DNA of 40,949 nt from Triparma columacea (GCA_030267965.1 BRYA01000285.1:7077-48025); one strand, 5' to 3'. Positions 28,913 through 40,159 are shown, counted from the stretch's first letter. Numbers and translations are program-made. Notes: generated by a model from the sequence alone, not told the origin.

Positions 28913-31900
28913 CTATTTGCAATCGTCCCTATTCCATACCGTCCGCCCCGTTTCCACCTCCCAGAAGTACTCCCTCCCCTTTTGATCAATGGCTCTATTC
29001 CACCCCTTCGGTGGCGGGTTCGGTGCCGGTGGCGGTGGCGGTGGAGGGTTGGCCTTTGGCTTCTTCTCCAGAACCGGCACGTCGTTCGCGCCTCTAGTGT
29101 TGCTCCGAGTCCTCTCCAGACCGTTCTTCCTAACGCTAGACGAAGACTCCTCATCCCGAAGGGGATTGAAGGCGCCCCCAGGGGGGGGAGGGGGTGAACG
29201 AGCGGCGCGGTCCGTCCAGGTTGCACGTCGGGTCTTCTTGTTCTCGTAGAACTTCTTGCCGTTAGGATCAAGACGCTCGACCCAGTCATCACCCTCTGAA
29301 CCTGCGTCTGAATCCTCTTCGTAGTTCTCCTGTCGGCCGGTCAACCTGCTGCTGTTCCTCATCAGGGGAAGCTCCTGCGTTGACTGCCTTGAGAACTTTC
29401 CGCTCGTCCTCCTCCCGCTCGTTCCTCCCCCCGGCTGTATCCCCACCTCCCTAAACGACGATCCTCCCCTATCCGTAGACGTTATGCTCTCCATGTCGAA
29501 GCTCCACATGCTCCTCTCCCCATCATCCTCCCACCTGTTGAGCTGCTTGAGCTTGTCACGCTCGTAGCATTTGTAGACGCAGACACCGAGGATTATTACG
29601 AGGGCGGCGATCCCGAACATGAACAACTCGAGGTGATTCGTTGCCAGCTTCGAAAGCCAAGTGAGGAACCCGTCAACCTGCGATGAGCGAGAGATGAGCG
29701 AGCGATGAGCGAGCGAGCGGACCGAGGGGGTCAGCTGTAAAAAGGAGGGAAGCGACGACAGCGAGCCCACGAAGCGATACTGACAGCAAGCAAGGCAAGG
29801 AAGCGACGACAGCGAGCCCAGAAAGAGATGGCAACAAGCCCGCCACGCAACTCTTCCCGCGACTCGCTTCCCTCCTCGCCCCTCCTCGCCGCGCTCCTCG
29901 CCAACCCGCCTGCCTCACCTGCTCGATCACGTTGGCCTCGTCCACCGTAGGGCTCGGCGTGGGGGAGTACGTCGAGGGGGAGGGGGCCCCGGTTGGGGGG
30001 GCAGTGGGGGACGGCGTGCGCACCCCCTCGAGGGCGCAGACTGTGGGATACTGGTTGTAGACCCCGCAGCCGTCGAACCGGATGACAGAGTTCATTTCGG
30101 TGGCCTGGTGGTTGGACTTGCAGGCGTCGCACATTAGGTGGTACTCGATGGACGTCTCGGTGGTGTTGGTGGTGCAGACGGTGAAGGACTGGCACCCGTC
30201 GGACATGGTGGCGGGGGCGCTTGAACCCCAAGGCACGGAAGCCCATGCGTCGCCCGAGGGGCCACTCAAGTAGGTGCAGGTGACATCTTTGCCGTAGTTT
30301 ACGCCCCCTACGTTGCACGTGCTGAAATCCCCGTCTGCTCCTGGTCCCACCTCGGTGTAGCACGTCCCGATGAAGCGAGATCCATCCTCGAAACCGAACT
30401 CCCCTGGCTGTAATCCGGCTTTACACTTCGTGCAGGCAATGACAAACTCGGATCCTTGGTTCGCGAGCCCACCCTCCTGCATCCGTACTAGCTCGTACTC
30501 GTCGCACGTGTTCAAAAAGGGGCTACTATCTCCTCCTCGTACAGTGCCACCATCTTGACCGAGATAATTGCATTCGATGAGCAGGTTCTCGGCGGAGCTA
30601 CCACCGCTCGGGCAGGTGCTGAATTCCTGCGGGTCGTAGCAGTAGCTTATCGCCTCACCGTGGCTGCACAGGGCCTCGCTGCCTGGTGGCAGACCCGCGT
30701 CAGGGAGTCCGTCAGCCCCCGTCCCGTCGTCGCCGTCGAGGCGAGATTTCGTGTACTGAAGCATGCCAGGGGCGCACTGCGTGCAAAGCACAAAGTAGGA
30801 GTTTTCAACGGTCTCGTAGGTTGCGCCACAGACAGCGTAATCCACGCAAGAGTCGGAGAAGGTGCTAGCGTCGCCTCCTCCGACGTCCTCCCATTTGCCG
30901 CGGTAGAAGTAATGACAGGAGTCTTCCTTCAGGGGGTCGGAAGGGCAGGAAGAGAAGGAAGAAGATTCAACGCACTTTTGGGGGTAGTGGGACGGGGAGG
31001 AACAGTTTTCACGAACTTGGGTGGCGCTGTTGTAGCCGACTGCGACTTTCCCCTCCTGGCATTCCAAGCATGAAATCCAATATTCGTCATGGAATTGATC
31101 CGATGAATGCTCGCAGAGGGAGTAGCTGGTGCAGAGAGAGCTGAAGGGGGAGGCTGCTTCTTCGTTGATTGATTTCCATTCTCCTTCGTAAAGGTATTTG
31201 CATTTGTTGTCAACAACATCCCCATCGATAGGATGTTTCGGGCAGGTGTTAAAGTCCCCGGCCAAATCGTAGCAAGATCCTGCCTCTTCCACGCTGTAAG
31301 TGTGGGGGGGGCAATCCACGCATCCAAGGGAGCCTTCCATGCTGTATTTGCCCCGACTGCAACCGCTGCACGACGTGGCGCCCTCGTTAAGGCTGTACTT
31401 GCCCGCGGAACACTGCGAGCAGGAATCGCTGGGGATCAAAGAGTATTTGCCCGCCTGACAGAGGGTGCAAGAGGTGCTGCCAGGGGCGGCAGAATTTCCA
31501 GGGTCGCAAGTTGAGCACGCCGACGCACCGTCGCTATCCGTGTATGTGCCTCCGGGGCAGTCCGAACAACCACTTGGAGACGTGAGGCGGTACTTGCCGG
31601 CCACGCAATCGGTGCACGACGAGGCTTCCTCGGAGCTCCATTTTCCAGTTCCACAGGGGGTGCAAGCCGCTGCCCCCTCGGCGCTGTACGTACCCGCAAC
31701 ACACGCCTCACAAGAACTCGCAACCCCAAGCGAGTAACGACCACTTACGCAGGAAGAACAGGACGACGCCCCGGCAGCAGAATTTTCTCCAGGTGGGCAG
31801 GGCGTGCAAAGCGCCGAGGAAGCAGCGGAATATTTTCCAGCTGAGCACTCCTCGCAAGGTGTGGTAGTATCGAGGGCGTAATTTCCTGCCTGGCATTCTG

Positions 31901-32417
31901 TGCAGCTTGAGGCGGAGGGAGCCGAATACGATCCAGCGGTGCAAAGTGAGCAAACGGTGCTCCCCTCGTTACTGTAAGTCCCAGCAGGACAGGCAGCGCA
32001 TTCATCAAACTGCGCCATGGTACCAGCAGGGCACGTGCTACAACTCTGTCTGTCGTCTGAGGAAACCTTACCAGAGCTGCAAGGACTGCAATTCATCTGG
32101 CCATAATTTGGTTGATAAGATCCTGCTGGACACTTCGTGCAGTCTGTCAGGGAGTCGAAGTGCCCTCGATTGCATGCATTACACTTGCACCGATTCTCCC
32201 AAGCCCAACCACAGAAACTGTTTCTTGTTCCGAAGGAGTCCGATACAGTCCAATGAGCCCAATCGGTGTAAATTCGGTAGCCTGACATGCAATTGATATT
32301 GCTACAGTCCGTAGTACAGCCGGTGTACTTGTACACGTTATTCAGATATGATTGTGCGACCGTCTCCGGGACAAAGAAGCTAACCCAGAGAAGAAGAAGA
32401 AGAGGCGCTGTTCTCAT
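28913..32417 (-). CDS. Receptor-like membrane protein: Cys-rich ectodomain, one TM, two WW domains
   Basis: Two exons, 29919-32417 and 28913-29677, joined in phase 0, give 1,087 residues. A signal peptide is evident (MRTAPLLLLLWVSFFVPETV). The ectodomain holds a run of ephrin-receptor/TNFR-type Cys repeats to about residue 380 (pattern CxxCxAGxYSxxxxxxC), then further Cys-rich segments with FSTCP-type starts. A Thr/Ser/Pro stalk precedes one transmembrane helix at about 850-870 (LELFMFGIAALVIILGVCVY). The cytosolic tail has two WW domains at about 965 (DDWVERLDPNGKKFYENKK) and 1055 (GWNRAIDQKGREYFWEVETG) separated by Pro-rich sequence. It is likely a cell-surface receptor or adhesion protein that recruits PPxY-type partners; ligand unknown. 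Confidence 0.85.
29678..29918 (-). mobile_element. Introner-like intron in the WW-receptor gene
   Basis: The intron begins GTGAGGCAGGCGGG, holds GAAGCGAGTCGCGGGAAGAG and TTGCGTGGCGGGCTTGTTGC (a diverged form of family B), a duplicated block with GGGCTCGCTGTCGTCGCTTC, and ends CTCGCTCATCGCAG like introns of the IQ/EF-hand gene. It is the only intron in this gene. Confidence 0.6.
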
Positions 32418-33343
32418 GACTCACTATTAACCTCAGGGAGGGTAGGGGGAGGAGTCACACACAGCTTGGGGTCTGGGAGCTATATGGACGCTTGGTGGGA
32501 CTTATTACGCGTTTTGATTTGATTCGTAGACTGAAAAAGAAACCTTGAAAGGATCAAGATGTTTGCCCATCCTCCTGGAACTGATTTTCTTGAGAAAGAA
32601 CAAATATAAATTAAACAACAGATTGAAATCGGAAGAATTGAGGTGAACTGACGGAGAACATTCCACGGCGGCACAATGTTGTTGGAAAAGCCGTCAAAAG
32701 CGCCGGTTTCAAGGAATAATTTTTGACGATGATAATAGCGTATTTATACTCTCTCATTCTATATTAAGCTTATAGTATCATATATAAATCTAAAAAAGTG
32801 CTTTATATATTATATAATTACATTTGTGCGATGTGAACAATAAAATTTGAATTTGCATTTGAACGGAATATTTTTACGCTTGTAAGTTTTAAAATTGTCG
32901 AAACGTAAATTATAAAGCTCTACAGTAAACAAATAATTTAATAATCTTCTAAAATATTTAATTTACATTTTCATATTCTGTCAAATTCCATGATTAATTG
33001 TATATTTCAATAAATGTATTATGTTATACAATTATATATCTTTTGGTGATATTTACATGGCGTCTTCAAATTCTATTTTTCCGTTTTACGCTTTACGTTT
33101 TTTTAGCAGGTGCTTCGGGGCGTGTTTGGGGTGGGGAGGACAGGGCAATCAAGTGTGAAAAATGTGAGGAGGAGGAGGACATGTTGAATTGTGAGGGGAG
33201 GAAGAGGAAGCGGAATTCACAAAGTTGGGAATTCAAGGAATGGTTTTGCTACCTCCTTCTTGTTGAAGCACGCATATGACTTGACTACTTTTGCACGACT
33301 TGCATTATCTTACTCGAAGACATATCTTTTACTTTTTCAACGT
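32418..33343. other. Spacer with AT-rich island
   Basis: No gene seen. 32761-33060 is about 80 percent A+T by my count, far from the rest of the window, with many TATATAAT-like words. The ORF at 32998-33279 has no supporting features. The 32418-32700 part should hold the promoter of the WW-receptor gene. Confidence 0.6.
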
Positions 33344-34981
33344 TTAGTGAGCTAGTCTTTCAAAGGTAATTTTAATGATGACGCCCCCTGTTGCCTCCCT
33401 GGGTCGGAAGACGGAACCCCTGGCTGCCCGTTTCGTTTTCGTCTTCAACCCCATGGTTTTTTTGCCAACCTTGGTAATGTCCCTGTGTTCTAGTTGCAGG
33501 TACATTGATCCATCCTTGCCTTTCCTTTTATTTTCCGCGTCTCCAAGCAGGACGCTGCTGGTCTCCTTCCTTCCCCTTTCGTCTCCACCCCCTTCCCCCC
33601 CCTCCCCCCGCTTCCCCCTCTCCTCCTCCTCCTCCTCCTCCCCGTTCTCTGATATGCTGCCCAGATCAGGGCAGGCGCTGATGACGCTGTCGCCTCCCCC
33701 GCCACTTCTTTGCGATGCTATACTGTCGCTGGTTACCCTCGCGGCCTCTTCGTCCAACAAGTATAGCAGGGGGAGAGTGTGGCCTCCCATGTGTTCGTCC
33801 GAGGAGAAGACGTCGAGGTGGAGTTCCTCAACTCCGTCCCAGCACAGCATCATTGTCTCTTCCCATTCTGGGTCGCAAGTGTTGTGTGCTACCTTACTCT
33901 GTACCTTTTGGTTGCCAAGCTGAAGCTTGGCGTAAGGGTTTGTTTCTCCATCCGATCCGTGGAAACCCATCCTGAGGAGGTTCTCCCCCCTAACGAGGGT
34001 GACATTAATGTAACCTATGAACTCGATCATTCCAATGTTAGAGGCCGGTCCGTTCTTGCTCTTGTTCCCCAATTCGGGGGGGGGTGGAGGGAGCGGCATG
34101 GGGTTTTGTGTGGGAGGCTTCCTCGTCCTCTGCATAAATCCCCTTTCCTCGTACTTCTTCCTAATGTATTTCTCCCTGTAAAACCTGTTCTCCTGGTGGT
34201 GGGGCTTCAAGAATTCGTCGGGCACGTGGAATTCGTACTTTTCGTTCCCCCTGGTGTTGCCGATCATGTCCATGACGTCCAGCTGCTCGTGGTTCCAATC
34301 GTCGAGCTTCGTGCTGAGCATCATACTGATGTGCACGCCGAGGGACCTATGAACTCCTGCGCACTGGGTGCACAAGAAGACTCCCAAGTTTGTGCTGCCC
34401 CAGGTTGGCTTATGGGCACTACAGTCTGCGCATATTTTGTTTTGTGGTCTTCCGAGAAGTTCCTTCAGCCTGGTCTTGACCGGGACGTCCCACGCCTTAT
34501 TTTTTTTCTCCCCCCCCCCCTCGCCCATCTCTCCTCCTGCCCCTCCTCCCCCCGTCCCTCCTCCTCCTTTGATCCAGGCGGTATCGTGTTTGAGTTTGAA
34601 GCCGGTCTTATCACCCTCTCCAGCAGCAGCTACAGCTGCCTCCGCCCTTGCAGCCCCTACCTCGGCCTCCCTGTTCATGTAAGTAAAAAAAGACTTCACG
34701 CTGGACTCCCTTTCCATCCCAGTTTTCTTGTTGGACGATGCCATGCCGAGCAGGCCCTTAAAGGACCCGACCCTACCCCCCCCTCCCCCCCCTCCACCTC
34801 TCCCAACCTTCCCAGCCCCGGCCTTCTCCTGCGAATTTAGCTGCTGATAACCCACCCGAAGATGCTGGTTCTCCACAAATAGTTGCTTCAAAGCCTGCAT
34901 ACCCTCCTGCTCCTGAAGGACCATGAGCAGCAGCTCCTTCTTCGACTCGACCGAGCCCCCGCCGACGCCAATGTTCGACAT
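33344..34981 (-). CDS. ArfGAP and C2 domain protein
   Basis: Single exon, 545 residues from the ATG at 34979-34981. An in-frame upstream ATG at 35090-35092 would add 37 basic residues but leaves no room for a leader. A Gly-rich, partly helical N-terminus precedes the ArfGAP zinc finger at about 175-210: CADC, 16 residues, CTQC, with the catalytic-arginine region GVHRSLGVHIS. A C2 domain follows at about 320-410 (INVTLVRGENLL, NPYAKLQLGNQKV, DPEWEETMMLCW), interrupted near its end by an acidic/Gly insert. This resembles plant AGD11-13/ZAC proteins, which stimulate GTP hydrolysis on Arf GTPases and bind acidic lipids. It shares a 109-bp divergent promoter with the BBOF1-like gene. Confidence 0.9.
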   Translation of the reverse strand: MSNIGVGGGSVESKKELLLMVLQEQEGMQALKQLFVENQHLRVGYQQLNSQEKAGAGKVGRGGGGGGGGRVGSFKGLLGMASSNKKTGMERESSVKSFFTYMNREAEVGAARAEAAVAAAGEGDKTGFKLKHDTAWIKGGGGTGGGGAGGEMGEGGGEKKNKAWDVPVKTRLKELLGRPQNKICADCSAHKPTWGSTNLGVFLCTQCAGVHRSLGVHISMMLSTKLDDWNHEQLDVMDMIGNTRGNEKYEFHVPDEFLKPHHQENRFYREKYIRKKYEERGFMQRTRKPPTQNPMPLPPPPPELGNKSKNGPASNIGMIEFIGYINVTLVRGENLLRMGFHGSDGETNPYAKLQLGNQKVQSKVAHNTCDPEWEETMMLCWDGVEELHLDVFSSDEHMGGHTLPLLYLLDEEAARVTSDSIASQRSGGGGDSVISACPDLGSISENGEEEEEEERGKRGEGGEGGGDERGRKETSSVLLGDAENKRKGKDGSMYLQLEHRDITKVGKKTMGLKTKTKRAARGSVFRPREATGGVIIKITFERLAH

Positions 34982-35090
34982 GTTGATCAAATATAGATTA
35001 GCAGTTATTGTCACTGGGTTCTTCCTCTTCCCTGACCGCTCCCCTTTCTTGCTCCGACCTGCTCTCAGTTTTCTGTTAAGTTGGAAAATC
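34982..35090. promoter_or_regulatory. Very short divergent promoter
   Basis: 109 bp between the ArfGAP-C2 start and the BBOF1-like start. The alternative ArfGAP start overlaps the BBOF1-like ATG in the palindrome CATG at 35090-35093. Confidence 0.4.
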
Positions 35091-36702
35091 ATGGCTGACC
35101 AAGATGGCTCTTTAGGGGTTCAGATTCTGCCACCCGGCGCAGTGGAGCTGACTAAGCATCTGGAACAGGGCAAAATTGACGACTTGCAGCAGCGTGTTCT
35201 GGTTTTATGCAGGGAGAAGGACTTCCTCCGAAAGCGGCTGGACAAGGCAGAGAAGGACACGCACGAGTTCGTGAATTACTTCCAGAAGGAGATCGAGAAG
35301 AAGGACCTCAAGGTCAAGGAGCTTACGGAGCAGCAGCAACGGACAGACCTCACTGCAAAGCAGAGCATAAGGGCCATCAATGACGAGACCTCAGAGAAGA
35401 TAAGGAAGATAAAGGAGGAAGCCGACAGCGTCAGGATCGACCTCACGAATAGCCTTCAGTCCGCGCAAGAGGAGATCCACAAGCTGAACCACTTTCGCGA
35501 GATAAAGGACTCTGTGGATTCCCATGTCCAGCAGCTCGACGAGACCATCCAATTCCTACGGAAGAAGGCCACGGAGGACCTCAACAACCAGGAAAGGAAG
35601 TTCCTCGGGGAGAAGAGCAAAATGCAGAAGCAGATGATGGAGCGCATCGAGGCCATTAAGAAGGAGGCGAGAATTGAGGCCCAGGCCGGGTTAGGTGCGA
35701 ATTAGATCGGCAAAAGGTGCTACCAAAAACGCAGGCACAAACACTAACCCCCCCCCCCCCCCCCCCTCCCCACCCACCCACACACGCAGACTCGGAAACG
35801 AAAAAGATTGTCACTGACAATAGGAGAATGGGAGAGGAGGTAAGAATGGAAGGAAGCACAGCACGATAGATGTTCTCTCTCAACATGAGTCTAAAAACTG
35901 ACCCCTCCTCCTCCCCTTGCCCCCACAGCTTCGCTTCCAGCTGCAGATGATGAGCGAGTTGCAGGCCGAGAAGGCCAAGTCCGACGACCTCGTCAAGCAG
36001 CTGCGGAGGGACCTCTCCATCCTCCAGGAGAAGGAGAAGGAATATGCGAGGCAGGGCCAGCAGAGGGCGAACGAGAATCACGCGCTCTCCAACAAGGTCA
36101 TGGCCCTCGAGGAGGCCCTCCTCTCAGGGACGAAAAAGTTCAACGAAGATAGGAACAAGATCAAGTCTTCCGTTGCAAAGGAGCTCGAGGAGGTAACCAT
36201 GGACGCCAACGGTCTGCGGCACTTAATCACACTAAAAAATAAGGAGCTTAGCCACATCAAGAAGCTTGCCCAGACCATCCTAGACCAGAGGGGCGAGGTG
36301 GAGCAGTTCTTCCTCGAGTCCATCGAACAGGTCAAGGAAAAGATTGTGTCCGAGAGGGAGCAAAAGTACAGGAAGTCCCTTGTAGAGTACAACAAGAAGA
36401 TGAGGGAGGCCACCGCCATGGGAGGGGAGAACGGGGGTGGCAAGTTCCCCAGCATTAGGGGTCGGAACCTCTCCTTCCTTGAGCCGGCGGCTCCTTCATC
36501 CCTCCCCATCAACCCAGGGAACAAGGTCGACATCACTGAGCTGAGCTGGGAGGACAGGGAGAGGGTCCTCAGGATACTTTTCGCCAAGATAAATAACGTG
36601 CAGGGACGTGTCGAGACGCTGCCTCAGCACGCTCTGGAGGAGGTCAGGGGCGGGAGCAACCCGGAACCTCCTCCACCTGGAAGTCGCTCTGGTTACCGGT
36701 GA
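35091..36702 (+). CDS. BBOF1-like coiled-coil basal-body/ciliary protein
   Basis: Three exons, 35091-35694, 35790-35839 and 35929-36702, phases 1 and 0, give 475 residues. The protein is almost all coiled coil from about 20 to 340 (e.g. EIEKKDLKVKELTEQQQRTD). It ends with a short conserved element, VDITELSWEDRERVLRILFA, which resembles the C-terminal motif of basal body-orientation factor 1 (CCDC176). BBOF1-type proteins act at basal bodies or axonemes of motile cilia, so the gene suggests the organism has a flagellate stage. Coiled coils make orthology by eye uncertain; another axonemal coiled-coil family is possible. The 50-nt middle exon is supported by flanking GTGCGA/CGCAG and GAG-GTAAG sites and by frame. 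Confidence 0.65.
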
Positions 36703-36777
36703 GAATCGGGGAAGAAATTGTAAATTACGAATGTTTTTATATAATACGACGATAATAAGATAACGTACTATCAAGTC

Positions 36778-38008
36778 CTAGCTGTTGTTGAAGTTGATGC
36801 TGTAACCCCCGGTCTTGGGATCCTGCACGGCGGCGAAGTTGTCCAGGGAGAGTCCAAAGTTGCTCAAGAGGCTGTTCCCCAAGTCCTTCAACTTCCCCAT
36901 GGTCTCCGTCTTGAGCTTTTCCATCTTCTCGTCGCACATTTTCTTCAGCCGCCTCTCGTCCGCTCTGAGGGCATTCAGGGTCTTGAGATCCGCTTTATTT
37001 GCGTTCCCCCCCTTTGCTTCAATAAGCCCGATGGCGGTTCGCACGTCCTCCAGGGCCCCGTCAACATCTGTCCCCCCCTCGCCTCCTGCCCCCTCCCCGT
37101 TGTCCCCCCAGCCGGCGAAGCCCCCGCCCCCCTCCACTGGGCACTTCTCCCTGGCCTTGCTCCTCCGAGCGTAAGCCTTGACGTACTTGCAGTCGTAGGC
37201 CACGGCGATGCTGCAGTGCGTCCTGCACTCCTCGAAGCGGCACAGATTCATCAAGCACGCCGCGGCATTGTTGTGGTACGTCGATAGCAGGTAGCGGAGC
37301 GGGGGGTAGTTGATTGGATCAGGCGAGGGGAGGTCAGGGGTTGGGGAGGGAGGAGGGGAGGGTCTGGCCTCCTGTAGGTGGGGAGAGAGGGTAGGGGGAG
37401 GGAAGGAAGTGGGAAAAGGGAGGGGGAGGAGTGTCAGCCACATCGCTAGGCACCCCCCACTCTGATCCACCAACCTGCACTCTCACTCTCACCTCGCCTC
37501 TCTCCTCCCTGGCCTTCTTCCTCTCCTCTCGCCTTTCTTTCTCCTCCTTGACCCTCCGCTCCACAGCCTTCTTCTTCGCCTCGTACTCCTTATGCTCTTG
37601 CAAAAGGTTCAGGAGATCCTCCCCGAAGGAGAAGGATGGGGGTGAAGAGAGGGAGGTAGAGGAGGAGTTTTCTTGCCCATCCTCTCCCCCTCCTTCTCCC
37701 TCTCCCTCCCCATCTCCCTCCCCATCTCCCTTACCCTCCTCCTCGCAACTCTTCTCACCCTCACTGATTGCCTCCATGTAAAGCTCCAACGCCCCGCTGT
37801 AGTCCCCAGCCTTGAACAATTCATTCCCCTCTGCCTTGAGTTTAGCGTGCAGTGGACGAGTATCTGGAGCCTCAGGCGAATGAGACGCTTCCGGCGATGG
37901 AGAAGGAGGAGCAGGAGCCCCAGCCTTGGTCTGCGCACCACCAATCTCGTGAACGACGTCCCCATCACTTGAGCTCACATCAAAGCCATCGGAAGCGAAC
38001 GCCGACAT
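36778..38008 (-). CDS. TTC1: Tetratricopeptide repeat protein 1 (TTC1)
   Basis: Two exons, 37493-38008 and 36778-37371, joined in phase 0, give 369 residues. The N-terminus is acidic/Pro-rich, then a first TPR (LKAEGNELFKAGDYSGALEL) is separated from the later TPRs (YLLSTYHNNAAACLMNLCRF, YVKAYARRSKAREK) by an acidic and Lys/Arg/Glu-rich insert. The C-terminus LGNSLLSNFGLSLDNFAAVQ and SINFNNS is the TTC1 signature. TTC1 is a co-chaperone-like adaptor reported to bind Hsp90 and small G proteins. The inserts make it longer than the animal protein (about 290). It converges on the BBOF1-like gene with a 75-bp gap. Confidence 0.85.
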
Positions 38009-38351
38009 TGGATTTAATCGCCTGTTGCTTATCTTTTTGCGCTAAATATGGGATTTAGTGGAAGTTATATGATCTTGAATAGTACTATTGTATTCTTCCG
38101 TCCCCAAGCCTCGAAAACCAGCCTTCAAGAATAAAGAACTTTCCCGATTTTTTGCGATTCCTCCTCTAAACTTATTAACCCCAATTTTGAGATCAATACC
38201 GACCACATTTTAACGTTAACGCCTTACATTCGACTGTAAAAGCTTTAAAGCCTACCCGCTACAACAATAAAACCCTAAAAAGCGCTCAAACAAGAAAAGA
38301 ACCCCTGAGAACAAGAATCGTCCTCTCCCCTTTTTAGACCCCTTAACACCA
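38009..38351. promoter_or_regulatory. Divergent promoter region, TTC1 and villin-headpiece gene
   Basis: 343 bp, AT-moderate, with no ORF structure. Both starts face away from it, so both promoters must be inside. Confidence 0.4.
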
Positions 38352-38988
38352 ATGGCATCCTCCCTGGCTACCGTTAAGAGCCTATCTTCAATTGTAGTAG
38401 AGTCAATGTTGAAGAACCCTCGTCCTGAGATGCTGGTATCCCTTTTAAGTCCCGATTGCCCTTGCAATCCCTTTCTCTCCTCTGCTGTCAAGGACCAGAT
38501 CAAGTCAAAGCTGAGCGAGCGCTTTCCCATGATGAAGGAGAAGTACGAGGAGGCCACCCTGCGGCAGGCCCTGGGGGAGGCCTTCTATGACCGGCTTAAT
38601 TCCCTGTTCCTTGCCACTCAAGAAGAGAAGTATTTGTTCCGGGCTTCAACTCGATCTGGAAGCGTAGTGGAGCCCCGCCTGACGGGTTGGGAGGGCATCG
38701 TGGTATACGACGACACCAGGCTTCCCTACAGCGCTCTGAAGCAGGGCGCCGCCTATCCCGAAGGCGTGGATGTGAAGAATCGTGAGGTAAGGAGCGAGAG
38801 ATGACGTGGGTATGGGGGAGAGCAGGTAGAAGGTGCCTTAAGTTTATCTTCTAACCCAACTTGACTCGTTGCAGAAGTATCTCAGCGAGGCTGAGTTCGA
38901 AAAGGTTCTTGGTTTCACGAAGGAGGAGTGGAGCAAGCTGGACCGCTACAAAAAAATCGAACACAAGAAGAGGACGAAATTATTTTGA
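38352..38988 (+). CDS. Villin headpiece domain protein
   Basis: Exon 1 (38352-38786) and exon 2 (38875-38988) join in phase 0 across an 88-nt intron, giving 182 residues. The last 65 residues form a villin headpiece: YSALKQGAAYPEGVDVKNRE then KYLSEAEFEKVLGFTKEEW and KLDRYKKIEHKKRTKLF, with the phenylalanine core and the basic C-terminal helix that binds F-actin. The N-terminal part is helical with no recognised fold and no gelsolin repeats, so this is a small stand-alone headpiece protein. An actin-binding role is likely. Confidence 0.85.
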
Positions 38989-39084
38989 CCGAATCTGCAC
39001 CCCACGCACACATCCACATATTAAGTTCTATTTATTCATATGCACAAAAGATTTGCAAGCTTCTTTTTTCAAAGCTCTCCTCTC

Positions 39085-39466
39085 TCAACCGTGCAGCCGC
39101 CTCTTTTGCGCCACAGTCTCATTGACTGCGCCTCTGAGTTTTCTTGATTCTTCCAGGATTCTTATGTGGGCATCCTCGTGAGAGAGAGGGACCCACATTT
39201 CCTCGTCAACCTCTCCGTCAATTACGCCAAGGTCCCCTCCCCATCCGATCTCTTCCCTCATCTTGATGCTCTCTTCCTTGAGCTCAACGAGCTTCCTTGC
39301 AATCCCAGTAGGGACAAAGTCGTCGTCGTCCTCCTCCTCCTCCTCCTTCTCCCCTCCAACCTCCACTCGCCTCCCCTCCCTAACATACTTTAACACCTCG
39401 GCGAACATGCCCACCCCCGTCTGCTCCTTCGTCCTCCCCTCCCTGACGTCTTCCAAATATTCCAAG
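39085..39466 (-). pseudogene. 3' fragment of an unrecognised gene, truncated at the LRR junction
   Basis: Reads on the minus strand as a helical, acidic C-terminus (DVLEYLEDVREGRTKEQTGV, VPTGIARKLVELKEESIKM, ILEESRKLRGAV) ending at a stop at 39085. Upstream of about 39466 the frame runs straight into the antisense of an LRR repeat, so the 5' part is missing. Family not recognised. Confidence 0.55.
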
Positions 39467-39898
39467 ACGTCGATTGGCACTTGTGCCTTCTCCGAATGCT
39501 CATCCCTCACGGCCATCACCATCCCAGATGGAGTGACGTCAATTGGCAATTACGCCTTCCAGGATTGCTCCTCCCTGACGAAACTCAGTTTATCTCCTGC
39601 CGTCTCTATCGGTTCATACTGCTTCTTGAACTGCACTGCCCTAATCGCTGCCGCTGCTGATAAAAACATGCCGACTGTCTGGGACCTCCTCCATTACAGG
39701 TGGCACCGCAACGTTGCTGTGAGGGAACGCGTCAACGCTCTTCTATGCCTCAAGGGAAGCTGGGATCACGTGGAGAACCACCCCAGTGGACAGGATAGTC
39801 TGAAGAGGAAACGAACGGACGAAGCGAAGCTTAGGTTAACCGAAACACGCGAGAAGATACCGAAAGTTTTGTGGAGAGTTATTCTGGAGTTTCTGTAA
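39467..39898 (+). pseudogene. 3' remnant of a BspA-type LRR gene
   Basis: Encodes just under two 23-residue repeats (the first truncated: TSIGTCAFSECS) and the complete C-terminal domain of the LRR protein at 20392-22643 (LLHYRWHRNVAVRERVNALL, EKIPKVLWRVILEFL). Upstream in the same frame is antisense of another gene, so no proper start exists. The C-terminal domain is open to its stop, so divergence is recent or selection continues. Confidence 0.8.
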
Positions 39899-40159
39899 TA
39901 ATCGGGTCGTAATAATAGATAGATGAAAACTCTTTGTTGTTGTATAGTCAGACAGGAGTAAAACAATCGGATCATTATACTAGGTGAAAATATAGAACTC
40001 TTTTGTTCAATCAATCGTTCAATTGTTTTATCTAATCTCATCTGAGTGGACTGGAGAGGCTGAGACCAAATCTGGGCAAAAGAAAATCTTACCGAAATAA
40101 AGGTAAGGCGGGACAACAATGACAATGATAACCCTTTTCAAGGCTTTCACCAGTTGCAG

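Noticed and set aside
32998..33279. 93-codon ORF in the AT-rich spacer
   Set aside because: Half of it lies in AT-rich DNA, composition changes mid-ORF and no domain or splice partner is seen.
33490..33705. Arg/Gly-rich minus-strand ORF within the ArfGAP gene
   Set aside because: Alternative frame of the acidic/Gly-rich insert; the C2-containing frame is the coding one.
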